Source: Mytilus edulis (Eukaryota > Mollusca > Bivalvia > Mytilida > Mytilidae). From it: DNA of 64,000 bases. Of the stretch, positions 24,166-36,683 are shown in pieces (position 1 is the stretch's first letter; each line of letters starts with the position of its first letter). The notes under the pieces are model-generated. The model did not search any database, was not told where the DNA came from, and saw only the letters and a program-made list of their open reading frames with translations. The translations under genes and the position numbers were made by a program. Location: the NCBI RefSeq assembly GCF_963676685.1, contig NC_092346.1:25433133-25497132 (forward strand). The letters are read 5' to 3'.

Positions 24166-24800
24166 TCACCAAACCCGATTTTACATATCGCTAAGTCTCT
24201 ACTTTTAAGAACGATTGGGGTCACAATTTGAATTTTAATCGCCGTTTATCCTTCCTTAGCACAAGAGTTATTTCTCAGTTTTTGGATAAGTTACTATTGT
24301 CCGATCTTCAGTTTGAGTTTCGGTGTGTTTATTAATGTTTTGTTTCGATTTTTTTTAATACAATTGTTTTTCTGTTCGTTTTCGACTTATGGTCTTTGAT
24401 TGCCTTGTTTTTCTTTGTTTTTTATAACATTGTTTCGTATCAAGACGCGCCAACTTACCGGCAAGGCCGAGAGAGCAGTGGTACGAATTAAGCATGGGAC
24501 GAAATACGTTATGTGGATTTGGTCGACACATTGAATGGAATGAGTTTTATTTAATGTTATATAACAACGGAAAATAGTAATTCTTGCGAGAATCCGTTTA
24601 TTTTTTTTTTAAAATATCCTTTTTTCTTTCTCTGTTATTTCTGGATAGTCGAGTGCGCTGTCGTAGAGTCCGCAAATTTTTCACTTCTGGGCCTTACGAT
24701 TTGTATATTAGAAAGTTAGCAACCACTTCCGCTTTTCATTGGTGTGTTGTCTTTCGACAATTCTTCGTTTTCATCTGATTGCTGGTTGATTTTGACCATT
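24166..24800 (+). promoter_or_regulatory. Upstream region of DRAP1 (5' UTR and promoter expected)
   Basis: The 0.6 kb between the LINE remnant and the DRAP1 ATG must contain the 5' UTR and probably the core promoter, since exon 1 starts coding at 24801. I see no clear TATA box or initiator that would set the start site, and no CpG-rich island. Confidence 0.3.
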
Positions 24801-27800
24801 ATGCCAAGCAAGAAAAAGAAATTCAACTCAAGATTTCCACCTGTAAGGTTATTGAAGGATAGTAGTTATTTTATATCCCGAAGGAATCAAGGGTTCCTGT
24901 TGAATGCAGGAAGAAAATATGCAAAACCTGCACAAATAAACAAACATAATAAAAATTGTTTTGGTTGGAAGATGAAATAATCATTTGATATCAATTAATC
25001 CCAATGGCAGAAATGTCAAAAATATTTTAAATTGTCAATAGGCAAATTTAACCCTAACAACTTACAAACTGGTTAACATTTAAAATTAAATGTTCAGATA
25101 CACATATTTCATGTAACCGTTTTACAATGAATAACCCTGGTTTTGCACAAACTTATCTAATAATGTTTGGATAGCAACTCTTTTGTGACTGAACATGTCA
25201 CTGGTAGAATTTAGGCTCGGTCAATAAAGATTAGCATGACGTTCCCTTGTCACCATCTTACGGTGTTTATACAGTACAGGTAGGGACTTATTTTTATTGA
25301 TGCCTTAATCCGTCTAGATGTCAGACTGGTCGGACAGTTGTCCCAGTGTAATAAACACCTGCTGTGCAATATCCAAGTGGAAGGTCGTAAATCAATCTGT
25401 ACCAGCTTGATTAGAATTAAATTTTACCTGTACAGATATATTAGTATTTATGGAGGATAGATAAATGTAAAATATTGTTTTGTATTCAAAGAGAAAGAAT
25501 TAAAATCAAAATTAAATATAAGAAATAAAATTCAAATTAAATATAAGAATAAAAACTAAAATTGAATATAATTTTATTTTTTTTATAATTTGAAAATGAA
25601 ATAAAGACGTTTTTTAACAATATATTGTGTTGCCAATTATTTCAATAGTTTTGTGCCAATAAACTATTTTGTATTTGTATTTGTAAACCGTAAATATTTC
25701 ATCTAATTCAAAATAATAAGCCTAATAACACCCAAGACTGTTTTCAATAGAAGTTTAAATCAAATTGTTGAGACTTCAATCCCGTAAATTATACGAGTTT
25801 TCGTTGATGGTTATATTATTTCCCGCTTTTAACGTCCTGTTCCTTTATATGTTATTATAAGAAACTCAATTTTAAGTATAAGGCCAACATATCGTATTTA
25901 TGAAATATGTATAGGCATTGTAAATTAAGTTATTTTCCTTTTGATACAACTTTCCCCGTCGGAGCCTCTACATCTATTCACACCTGTCAATCATTTCTCG
26001 CAAGTGAAACATTTTGGTAAAACAGATCACTCGTGCTTTCTATTTTGACATATTTCCCGTTAATCTCTTTGAAAGTCAAACAATTGGTTTCCTTTAATAC
26101 AATATTTATAACGCCGAGATCATATTTCGATTCCTATTTTTTTTAATTTTTGTTGACACTCGATATAAATATGCATTTCTATTTTCATGTCTGAAATATT
26201 TTATGAAAATCGCCGGTGTTATAAATATATTTTACAAATTGTATCAAATCGATACACGAAAATCAAAGTTTAACCTTATATAGTTTATTGACTAAATGCA
26301 CATTTATACCCCAATGGGGTTGAAGGCTAGTCGTACTAGTCATGATCAGCTGTCTTTACTTTTTCGTCGTACTTCTAGTCATTCTAAAGCTCGCGCAGTC
26401 AGTATGATTTTTTAAATCGATGTTGTATTATTTCCGAAGTTTAAAGGAGGTCTCCAAATAGATTATTTAAATGGGAATCCGGGAAATGACTGATAAAAAT
26501 AAAACAAAAAATAGTTAAAGAAGACTAAATCGTGTATTGATTATACATGTATGTAAATCGATTAAATTTCTATTCTGGTAAATCGATCAAGAGCCTCAAA
26601 ACTAAAACACAATAAATGTCAATCATTCAACATCAAATTTAATCATGAATGAATTTTCCCACGGTCGGTCAGTAAGGTCACCTGTGTTTACTGTTACGAC
26701 ATTTCCCGCCATATAAAAATCTCGTGCAGTGGACAAAATCGATCTTTAATATCTTTTATTAGCATTCAATATTATTGCGAGTTGAGTCAAGTTAAAGTTC
26801 AACCACGTGCACACGCTGTTGATCACTGATATGATAATTTTAATTTTATTAACCAATCATGGTGCCCAAAATTTGAGCTATACAATCTAATGAATTACAA
26901 AATAAAGCACAGAAAATGATTAGAATGATTAAAGTACAATTAAACAAAAAACCACATGAATACACATTTACACTAATTAACCTGATATAAACCAAGTTAT
27001 CGACAAAACATAGTTGTTATGGGTGCCACTGTGACCTGGAGAAATTACATAAATCTTTAGGATAGTTCTAGGTCTATGGGAGACAACTCCTGATCAATTT
27101 TAATTTATATATATATATATATCTAATATATATTTTTTCTTCTATTTTTTTTTTTTTTTTTTAAACAACAATATTTTCTATAATTTTCTTTCTTTCTTCA
27201 AAAAGGGAGTGCAATAAATTAGATAAGTTTGAAGTAACAAACAAATCTTCAGATGAAAGAATCCAAACAAATTTCATTTCATCAGATAATCTTGAAAAAT
27301 TTTTGAATTTAGAATTTAAATTAGATAGATGTTGAGATCTAGTATCTTTTAGAACAGGACATTTTAAAAGAAAATGTAGTTCGTCTTCAACTGCGTTCTT
27401 ACATAGCTTACACTTTCTGTCTTCAGCTTTAATTCCAATATACCTCCCTCTTTCTATTTCAAGATCATGACAGCTTGTTCTAAATCTTGTGATTATTTGC
27501 CTGTCTTCTTTTGAATTCATTTTTAAATATGGTTCAAACATAAAAATATTTTTAAATTTTCTCTAAGTTATTAATTTATTGCCAGATTGTAAATTAGTAC
27601 ACTTCCCAGAATTGCTTTCTAAACTCGCTATATGTGTATCATGGAATTGTCTTTTCACGGCAATTTTTTCTTTTTAGATTGCCATAAAAAATATAACATA
27701 CAAGTTTCCTTTTTTACATGGATTGTGCGTAAATTAATATTATGCAATTAAGTTCGGGATTTCGGGATTAACCCTTTCGGGATCTGGGAATTCTTTTTTC

Positions 27801-30800
27801 GCGATGTCGGGATTTAAACTTATTTGAATTCGGGACCTTGGGACTTCGTGTTTTTAAGCCCGGGATTTCGAGATCCGGACCCATTTTACCCCCTACCCCC
27901 AAATGCAGATCAATTATATTAATTTAGCATAATGAACAAACACGGAAATCTTAAAATAAACTTATGCCCCGGAAGAATCAATATTTTCTTCTAGTGTTAT
28001 TATTTGCGTTCTATTTTAGTCATACAACACCAACTTTCGGACAATATTTGTTTACAGTAAAAAGTAAAAACTACAAAGAATCATCAAGCTACTAATAATA
28101 TACAAGTGTTGCTCACTGTAATTATTTTTATCTCGGAACTGACACAACAGACTGAATATTAAATACAAATTATAGAAATATTTTGCATGTGACCGCGTCA
28201 AACTCAAACGTATGCAGCAGCACTTGAGACAGCATTCTGCTAATCAATGGATTTACGTGGAAAATAAATCAGTAAAATAAAAATAACCGTAAGCTTCAAG
28301 AAATAGAATACATGTAAAAATATATATGTTTAAAAAATTTATGCAAACAAATAAGAAAAAGATACAAAAAAAAAAAAACCGAAAAGGAACATAAAATAAA
28401 AATAATTTTTAGGAACAAAGAAAATAAATATTTTGAAATATCAAAACCATAATTAACAAAAATAGGCTATTTTTATTAAACAAAGTTTTCTCCAGTACTT
28501 CACCTGTAAAAATATTTTATGTCAAATACGATGTAGAACTAATATAATCAATAAAGTGACTGAGAGGTTAAACTTACAGGTAATCTGATTCTGAAATCAG
28601 TGAACCGTAATTCTACCAACACGGATTAAGATGAAAGGACCATTCACACCTGGATCTGTTGTTTAATGAACATACTACCTACCATAAAAATGTCGGATTA
28701 TTCATATCCGACTAGACGGATTAAGGCATCCATAAAAATAAGTCCCTACCCGTACTGTATATCTCAACTTGTATGATTCGCTTGTGTATGTAACAATGTT
28801 TTAGATTTTAACAAGAAACATTTATGTATTACTGAAAAATTATTACACCAGGGTTTTCGATATCACAAACTAGTCAAAACATTTACTAAATTTTATCATC
28901 GGTATAAGGACATCATTCGTATATATAGCTCAACATGCAGACTTCTTATACGTTTAGGTATTTCACATCCAATATTTTATGGAAATATTCTTTATAAAGC
29001 ACAAAAATGTCAGTAATCACCTCAGAAGCTAACAAAACCTTTAAATAGATCTATTAAGAAGGGATATAGTTACCATACTGTTGTCAGGTCATTATAGATT
29101 GCATATTTTGGCGTTAATATTGATTCACTTATAGGGTCTTTGCATCGGAACTAAACACATTTATTTAAAAACCAGTTGTTGGCATGACACGGGTTATGTT
29201 CTTCTCATATATGTTATGATGGTATGATACTAAACCCCTCACGGGAAGGATTGTGCCTGATATTCATATGATGAAGACATAATCTGCTGGCCTTTGTTAG
29301 TCTTGTATTATTTTTAATTTTAGTTTCTTGTGTACAATTTGGAGTTTAGTAAGGCGTTCATTATCACTGAACTAGTATATATATTTGTTATGGGGCCAGC
29401 TGAAGAACGACCTGTTGTTGACCTTATGCTGTTGTCTGCTCTATGCTCGGGTTGTTGTCTCTTTGACACATTCCCCATTTCCATTCTTAATTTTCTATAA
29501 ATTGATATGAGACAGGTGTTACCTCAATCATTGTTAATCCCTTTTTCTAACCTGCTTCAGGTGTGCAAAATGGTGCTGTAAATGTTAGAAGCACCTGTAT
29601 GAGCTGAGGTAGTTGGAAATTTTTTTGTTGAATAGATCTAGACTTTAAAGATCTTGATTTTGACATGTTTGAAGGCAGCCAAATCCAAAATGACACTAGA
29701 CACATAATTCCTAAGAGAATTCTGATTTGTGTTACCAGTAATGAGGACAAAGTCTGTGCAAATAACTATTTAAATACTGATTTTTTGCAAAATAAGAAAT
29801 AAAGAAATACAGTAATGTCAGTAAACTTTATGAAGGCTATCAATTATCATGATTATAGTTTTTGATTTTACAAATTATGACCGTCAATGACCGTAATCAC
29901 TGTCATCTAAAATAAAATCATCTGAGTTTTATATGTTTGTGAGTGAATTGGTATGCACCAATAAATTCCTTTTAAAAGGCGTTTATTCCTATAATATATT
30001 TCACTAATTTTGTTGAATTTACATATCAAATGAAATCTAAGCATAATTTTTTACAGGCCAGAATCAAGAAGATCATGCAAACAGATGAAGAAGTAGGAAA
30101 AGTTGCAGCTGCTGTCCCCGTTATTATTTGTATCCATATTTTGAAGAATGGTTGACTTATGAAATCATACATATAATTCCTCCATACTAATGAATTTCCC
30201 CTGGCATATAAAGCAATTGTGAGCTATAACCAATACTGAAACACGAATATATATTAAAGGTGTAATTTTATTAACTTGTTAATTTTAGATACAGTCTTAG
30301 TATATATATACTATTTTTTCATGTTTTGGTCTTTGGTGATTTCATCATGCTGATAGAAAGTTCTATTTTTAAAGTATTACATGTAGCAAATCTAGACGAC
30401 TTTATAATCTACAGAAAGGAGGGACATAATTACTTTTATAAGTATAAATTTATGAAACAAAATCAATGTACAGTTGACCTTAACACAACCTAGCTAGAGC
30501 TCTTGAAAAATTCATTGAAACATTAATTGTGAAAACAGGGGAGACAACTTCAAACAGGAATGCCAAGACGTTAACAGCAACTCACATGTAAGTATATTAT
30601 GTATCAACTCAGTAAACTTAATTGATTAAGACATTTTAGTGACAACAGACACTGGAAGATGAATAGAAAGCAGGTACATGTATCTTATTTTTAGGATACC
30701 CAGTAATTCTTATATGATTGATCTGCCTTGAGAGTGGGACCTCCCAGAGGTTGTTTGTCTCAACAGCCAACTGACTCAAACCAAAGACATGACATTGATC

Positions 30801-33800
30801 TGCCTTGAGAGTGGGACCTTCCAGAGGTCGTTTGTCTCAACAGCCAACTGACTCAAACCAAAGACATGACATTGATCTGCCTTGAGAGTGGGACCTTCCA
30901 GAGGTTGTTTGTCTCAACAGCCAACTGACTCAAACCAAAGACATGACATTGATCTGCCTTGAGAGTGGGACCTTCCAGAGGTCGTTTGTCTCAACAGCCA
31001 ACTGACTCAAACCAAAGACATGACATTGATCTGCCTTGAGAGTGGGACCTCCCAGAGGTTGTTTGTCTCAACAGCCAACTGACTCAAACCAAAGACATGA
31101 CATTGATCTGCCTTGAGAGTGGGACCTTCCAGAGGTCGTTTGTCTCAACAGCCAACTGACTCAAACCAAAGACATGACATTGATCTGCCTTGAGAGTGGG
31201 ACCTCCCAGAGGTTGTTTGTCTCAACAGCCAACTGACTCAAACCAAAGACATGACATTGATCTGCCTTGAGAGTGGGACCTTCCAGAGGTCGTTTGTCTC
31301 AACAGCCAACTGACTCAAACCAAAGACATGACATTGATCTGCCTTGAGAGTGGGACCTTCCAGAGGTCGTTTGTCTCAACAGCCAACTGACTCAAACCAA
31401 AGACATGACATTGATCTGCCTTGAGAGTGGGACCTCCCAGAGGTTGTTTGTCTCAACAGCCAACTGACTCAAACCAAAGACATGACATTGATCTGCCTTG
31501 AGAGTGGGACCTTCCAGAGGTCGTTTGTCTCAACAGCCAACTGACTCAAACCAAAGACATGACATTGATCTGCCTTGAGAGTGGGACCTTCCAGAGGTCG
31601 TTTGTCTCAACAGCCAACTGACTCAAACCAAAGACTTGACATTTGGTATTTACTGTTGCCCAGTCAAGCATACAGCATTTAGGAATAAACGGAAAGGGTG
31701 TGAGTGAGATTTTAACATGTATATATGAGTAGGGTGATGCATCTCCCTGTGAACTTTAACATTGAGAGCAAATCAGCATGTCAGTCTAATACAAAGCAGG
31801 ATGTACCTTACATTATACCTCATTAGCATGTTATTGTCCTAATTATGCATTTGATATTTGCCACTTGACATTGAGCATCATTTAAGATTGATGTATCATA
31901 AATATGATTGTAAATGCTGTTTAAATCTTAAGCAGTTTCATTATGAGGAAATACATTTTCCTTTCATTTAGATTTAAGTCATTTCTACACACGTATATTA
32001 GTATTCTCCTGACTCTTGCACATATCATAAAATTGAATTTAAGAATAGTGCTTCAGTGCTAATATTATTTGGAGAGAAACATGACCAAAGGAGTAGGTCC
32101 AGTAAGACCAGCCTTTTCGACCCCAACATATAGCAGTTTAAATAATTAATAAAATGTAAAATTTTAGTTATTTATTGGAAAGTAGACTGCATTTGCTACA
32201 TTAATATAGGCTGTTTTTTACAATACAATGCACATATATCGTGTACTAGCATCCTTAAGTCATGCTAAATTACTGAAACCTTCACAATTTTAGTTAAATT
32301 TTAGATGGTTTCCTTCTTAAATGAAAGTGGTCGCATTCTATTCATTCTTAATATTGAGTTGTATTTGATGACAATATGTAACATATATCGAGTTGTATTT
32401 GATGATAATTAACTGAAATAGACACGTAAGTGTTGAAAAAGTGTTCAAAATCTTTTGTCAGATGAACCTGAAATTTGAGGCCAAAATTGGCCCTAACCGG
32501 ACCTACCTACTTCTTTGAAAATTAAAACGTTTTTGAAATTGAAAAAAAGCGTTTTAATAATTTAGTTTTGGAGTGTATCTAATCTTAAAATGTTGATTGA
32601 TGATTGTTAAATGAAGTGTCAATGAATATTGGCTATATAACCATCTATAATACTGTAAATTCAGAAATTACTGTGTGCATTATGAAATTATTGAAGAATG
32701 GACGAAAACGTGAGATAAATTATTATGAATTTAGTAAATGTTGCATTAAAATAATGAAATCAAAATTCAAAATGCAAGTTTTATTTTTGTAGTCATTCCG
32801 TCACAATTTTCACACCAAAATTTTTAGAATTAACAGTAATCTTGAATATAATTACATATTATAGAAAAACAAAGGATATATGATCCACTCATGACACAAA
32901 ATTAGTACATTTATTTGACATTGTTTAATTGTTATTTGTAGTAAGCAAACGATTGTGTCGGAGAAAAAGTTTGACTTTTTAAGAGACCTTGTATCCACTG
33001 TACCTGATCACCAAGCAGAAGACGAAGGTGAAAGTTCAAATCATGGTGAAACAAAGAAACAAAAAAGGTATGGTCACTTATAGAATTTAAAAAAAAGCTT
33101 TCACAAATAAACATTATGATGCTTTAAGAAAAGAGAGAAAGAATAATGTTCCTATATTCAGAAAGGTTATGTCTGTGAAGCTAAAAAACACTGCTATCTC
33201 TTTTTTGTAAAATGATAGTAATGGTTTTTATTAAAATGGTAAATTATTTTAAGACCAAATACATTTATTAGCTGTTTTTGGTAAAAATTGAACAAAGACA
33301 TGAATGAGGTAAAAACCATGGAGAATAGATAGGAAAATAGTTACTTTCAAAAAAGCTAAATTTGTTTTCAAGTATCAAGGAATTGTTGATTTTAAATAGA
33401 TGATCTTTCAGATATTTAGTATTTGAAAGACAATTTCATCAATTTCTTCTTGGCAGCTATGTATTTGCCAGGAAAGGCTATAATGTAGAACCCTATTTTG
33501 GTTTTATATTTAATTTAAATTCATACTTTTAGAAATGAATCTACAAAGAACAATATTAATAAAATGTGTTTTGATAAGGTTGTTCACATCTACAGAATTA
33601 CCACCTAAATATGATATTTCTGTTGTTATTACATAAAATGTACAATTTATGAATAAATGCATGAAACATGTGTTAACATTATGTAAAACAAAGTCGTCAA
33701 ATTTGGTAATTTGCACATGAAATACAAGTTAATGTATACGTACAGCAGCAGGTATGCAAATGAATATACAATTTTTTTGCCTAGTTATTGATTTAAAAAT

Positions 33801-36174
33801 TTATTGCAAGTTAGTTAAAAGAAAAATCAGTTGTTTCTTCTTTTGGCTACATACAAGATACAAGTATAACTGTACATGTCTTTACTATTTACAGAATACA
33901 CAAAAATCCATAACTTACATCATTCACAATTTATGGTGAAATATTTGTGAAATTAGTTCCCTTATTTTAATTTAGTACCTGTGATCTCATATTGCAATTT
34001 ATTATCATTAATTATCAAAATTAGGCCAAGAAAACAAAGAGAAAAATCAGAAAAATCAGAAAAAAGAAGAGGCAGAAAGAAAAAGTCATCAGAAAGTTCT
34101 GAGGTATGCAATAAAATGTGAAAGATATTAATATTTAATCAATTATTTGGTCATTTAGAGTGCATGAATACTTTTAAATATCCATATTTCAGGGATCAAG
34201 GTCACAGCACATTAAAAAGAAAACATTTTTTTTTATCTGTAGAGACAAACTGATCTTTTGTGCTTGGCCATCTTGACCTTTACATATTTTTAATTTCAAT
34301 GTCAGGTCAAAGATCATGGTTACAACATGACAGAGTGTTAAAAAATAGAAGGCCTTATGTGTTCTATAGGCTATAGGTTTCTAATGTTCTTTCAATCTGC
34401 ATTGTACATTGCTTGGACTTATTTTATTTTAAGAATAAAATTATCTAAAAGCATTTTGGAAAATGTGCCACTCTAATTAAGTGACTTAGAGTGGTCTGGT
34501 TTGCTTTTACAGCTTTAGTTTAAATATTTGTAAAAAAACATAGGAAGAGGTACATTTTTGGGCTTACATATTTACATTTTGTTTTTATATGAAACTATTA
34601 CTAATCTTGTTCATAAGAATAAGAAATCAGGCATTTCAAAATGTGAATATTGCTAATCCTTGATGACACAATTTAAATGTGAGATCACAAGCAAGATATT
34701 TAGAAATTATAGACTATATTTAAAAAAAATATTCTATCTATTTTATCTGCTGTTGGGATACAACTGACAATGGGGTCATAAGTTAACGAAATTTTACTTG
34801 AAAAAAGAAGAAGAAAAAGAAGGATTTAATTTTAAAAAATCTTTACAATTGATTTATATAATATAGAAAGTACTGATGGTCAAGTGATACTTAAAGACCA
34901 TGAGCTGAAAGTCTGAAGACCCCATGTATGTATTATTTATATCTATAGCAGAGTTCGCAAAATCTTTTTTTCCCTGGTGGTCCTTGAAGAAAATCTGTAG
35001 GTCCTCACTATTAATTTTATTGAAAAATACTAAAATTGTGTCAGTCCAATGCAAAATTTTGGTGGTAAAATTCTGAGGACCACCACTTTTCACGAACTCT
35101 GCTATAGTCTGACACTCAAGTGTGAGTAATTTTCAACGATATATTTTACTGTTGCATGTTTACAGGAGGAAAATAATCACAACACAAACAATGGAGATGA
35201 TAATCCAGTAAATGAAGATCCAGCAGAAGATGAGGATGACGACGAAGATACTGAAACAGATGAAGACGATCACTCATCGGAATCCCATCCTGCCGAACCT
35301 ATCTCATACGATCAAAGTTTTAATGCGTCATTGCCAAGTAGTGCAGGATTAGCTCAAAAATCAAGTTTTTCACCACCCATTAGTCATAGCTCATCAACAT
35401 TTATTCCCCCTTATGTTAATAAGATGCCATCAGTAAGCCACATGATGCCATCAAATCCATTTGTACCATTGATGCCACCATTCCCAAGCTCAGGGATGCC
35501 ACCAGTCATAATAGATGAATCGTAAGTTATTTTGTAGATTTCCTCAAGATAGCTAGTAAATTATATCTGTCAGGATTATTTATTTCACAATGAAAACCAT
35601 TAGCTCTGCTCATTGTTGAAGGTAGTACGGTGACCGTAAGTTGTATATTTCTGTGTCATTTTGTCTCTGGTAGAGAGTTGTCTCATTGGCATACCACATC
35701 TTCTTATTTTCAGAAATTTTAGGTTTAATACACTTTTAATATATTTAGATTGACATCTGATATTTCTGTTTAGGTTAATTTAAGAGGATCTGAATGGGGT
35801 TTATAGAATAAAGAATAAAGGACCAATACTGCTGAAAAGGGGGAAACAAAGGAGAGAATAAATAGAAAAAAAATAGAACAATAATACCATAAAATAGAGA
35901 ATATTGGGGAGCTAAGATATAAAGAATAGAGAATAATGGGCAAAATTTGTACAGGCTAGAGAAAAATTGCTTACAAAATTGAAGAATACATATAGGAAAA
36001 CCCCTTATCCATACCTTCATTAAACTGACAACAATTTTTTTTTTCATTTACAGAAATCAGCCGTTAGATTTATGCACAACATCATCATCATCAAAGATTA
36101 GTAGTGTGGTAAAAACCAGCATTTGTACAGCTGTGTCACAGAACTCTGAGGAGGACGATGATTATGATACATGA
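24801..36174 (+). CDS. DRAP1: DR1-associated protein 1, NC2 alpha subunit (7 coding exons, complete)
   Basis: Coding exons: 24801-24842, 30057-30129, 30494-30587, 32942-33067, 34025-34103, 35166-35521, 36054-36174 (TGA). They sum to 891 nt (296 residues) with consistent phases and GT/AG borders. The N-terminus [14 protein letters not shown] joins [19 protein letters not shown], which is diagnostic for the H2A-like histone fold of NC2 alpha (about residues 10-85). A basic stretch KRRGRKKK (likely nuclear signal), a long Asp/Glu run, a Pro/Met/Ser-rich segment and an acidic end EEDDDYDT follow. This matches the family plan, although the protein is longer than the human one because of the Pro/Met/Ser segment. 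NC2 alpha pairs with DR1 (NC2 beta) on TBP-bound promoters and blocks TFIIA/TFIIB entry; this is family knowledge. Intron 1 (5.2 kb) and intron 3 (2.35 kb) are enlarged by mobile and tandem repeats. Confidence 0.96.
25268..28761. mobile_element. 3.5-kb DNA-transposon-like element with about 50-bp terminal inverted repeats
   Basis: The left end (25268-25317) begins TATACAGTACAGGTAGGGAC. The right end (28712-28761), read on the minus strand, begins TATACAGTACGGGTAGGGAC. The match continues through the words ttatttttat and gccttaatccgtctag with two mismatches. Both ends are flanked by TA, compatible with a TA target duplication. The interior shows no transposase frame. It contains a LINE fragment (27130-27541), an AT dinucleotide run and AT-rich DNA. 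It occupies most of DRAP1 intron 1. Superfamily unassigned; a Tc1/mariner-type origin is only suggested by the TA. Confidence 0.75.
27130..27541 (-). pseudogene. 3' fragment of a LINE ORF2 (zinc-knuckle C-terminus) with poly(A)
   Basis: A 126-codon frame (27541-27161) contains [16 protein letters not shown], then a CxxC pair in RKCKLCKN and H-x4-C in LHFLLKCP. This is the zinc-knuckle region at the end of many non-LTR retrotransposon polyproteins. Immediately downstream on the same strand is a long A run (plus strand T run at about 27146-27163), consistent with a poly(A) tail from target-primed insertion. Everything upstream of this region is missing. It sits inside DRAP1 intron 1 and between the inverted repeats of the 25268-28761 element, so it is probably a nested insertion. 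Confidence 0.7.
28777..29016 (+). pseudogene. Retroelement ORF remnant of uncertain class
   Basis: An 80-codon open stretch after a TGA encodes a coherent block including [20 protein letters not shown] and [14 protein letters not shown], ending at TAA. The wording resembles the C-terminal part of reverse-transcriptase-bearing proteins that are repetitive in bivalve genomes (possibly Penelope-like). I cannot assign the class from sequence alone. No ATG or catalytic motif is present, so it is a fragment. It abuts the right terminal repeat of the 25268-28761 element. Confidence 0.45.
29017..29495 (+). repeat. Probable 3' tail of the adjacent retroelement remnant
   Basis: No open frame is visible. 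The last 110 bases carry a motif (ctgctgttgtctgctctatg followed by gttgttgtctctttgacaca) that recurs at 21125-21215 with few changes, so this is a shared, dispersed 3' end. Confidence 0.5.
30719..31643. repeat. Minisatellite, 77-bp unit x 12, in DRAP1 intron 3
   Basis: The unit begins gatctgccttgagagtggga and ends with accaaagacatgacatt. Twelve units are almost identical. They differ mainly at two places: cctccc versus ccttcc, and aggttg versus aggtcg. The order of types is mixed with local alternation, suggesting past multi-unit duplication. No frame is kept open across it. Confidence 0.95.
32651..32838. mobile_element. MITE, 'TACTGTAAATTC' ends
   Basis: TACTGTAAATTCAGAAA on the left and (reverse) TACTGTTAATTCTAAAA on the right bound a 188-bp AT-rich body. 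It lies in DRAP1 intron 3, about 100 bp before exon 4. Confidence 0.55.
34943..35107. mobile_element. MITE with perfect 15-bp inverted ends
   Basis: CTATAGCAGAGTTCG at the left is exactly inverted at the right (CGAACTCTGCTATAG). The inner words 'ctggtggtcc' and 'ggaccaccac' also pair. It lies in DRAP1 intron 5, 58 bp before exon 6. Confidence 0.8.
35600..35712 (+). repeat. Dispersed repeat with 'gcataccacatcttcttatt' end
   Basis: A truncated copy of the 9640-9900 family, in DRAP1 intron 6. Confidence 0.5.
35780..36024. mobile_element. MITE, 'AAGAGGRTCTGRATGGGG' family, diverged copy
   Basis: The left ttaagaggatctgaatgggg and the right ccccttatccataccttcat pair imperfectly. The interior repeats 'aagaatagagaataatggg'-type words, the complement of those at 44340-44480. 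It ends 30 bp before DRAP1 exon 7. Confidence 0.5.
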
Positions 36175-36677
36175 TGTCTTATCAATTATAGATATTTTAG
36201 TGGTTGATTGTGTTTTTACAAGATAGGCCAACATATTTTATTTATAGGTTTTCATATTAAATGTGATAATTTTAGATCAACCTCAATTTAAAAATAAAAG
36301 GAAATGTTCCTATAAATTTTTTGACAGATCATTATGATATTGAAATTATTTTTTACTCAAAATGCTTTTTTAAAGCAGTTTTTGTGTTTGTCTTTTATTC
36401 TTATCTATTCTTCCTACCTTATTTATTGGGACAAATAATTTAAACCTACAAATTTAAAATGTTGGCCTTTAGGAAGGTCATCAGCAATAATGTTGTTATC
36501 ACAATTTTATTTTGTGAGTACATGTAGATGTGAAAATTTGTCTTAGATCTGTATAAATGCAAGTGCTAGCAGAAAGTCATAAGTTTTGTCTGTTTTTTTT
36601 GTAAGCAGTTTATGTTTCTGTTGTATTAACTTCTCTAATTCAATTTTTTTCTTCAAAACTATAGAAGTTTTTTTTTA

Positions 36678-36683
36678 AATAAA
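36678..36683 (+). terminator. Candidate DRAP1 polyadenylation signal
   Basis: An AATAAA lies 504 bp after the TGA, after a T run. Another AATAAA word lies at about 36291. The site actually used cannot be decided here. Confidence 0.4.

Noticed and set aside
30719-31643. CRISPR-like array
   Set aside because: The units are contiguous 77-bp repeats with no unique spacers, in an intron of a eukaryotic gene: a minisatellite.
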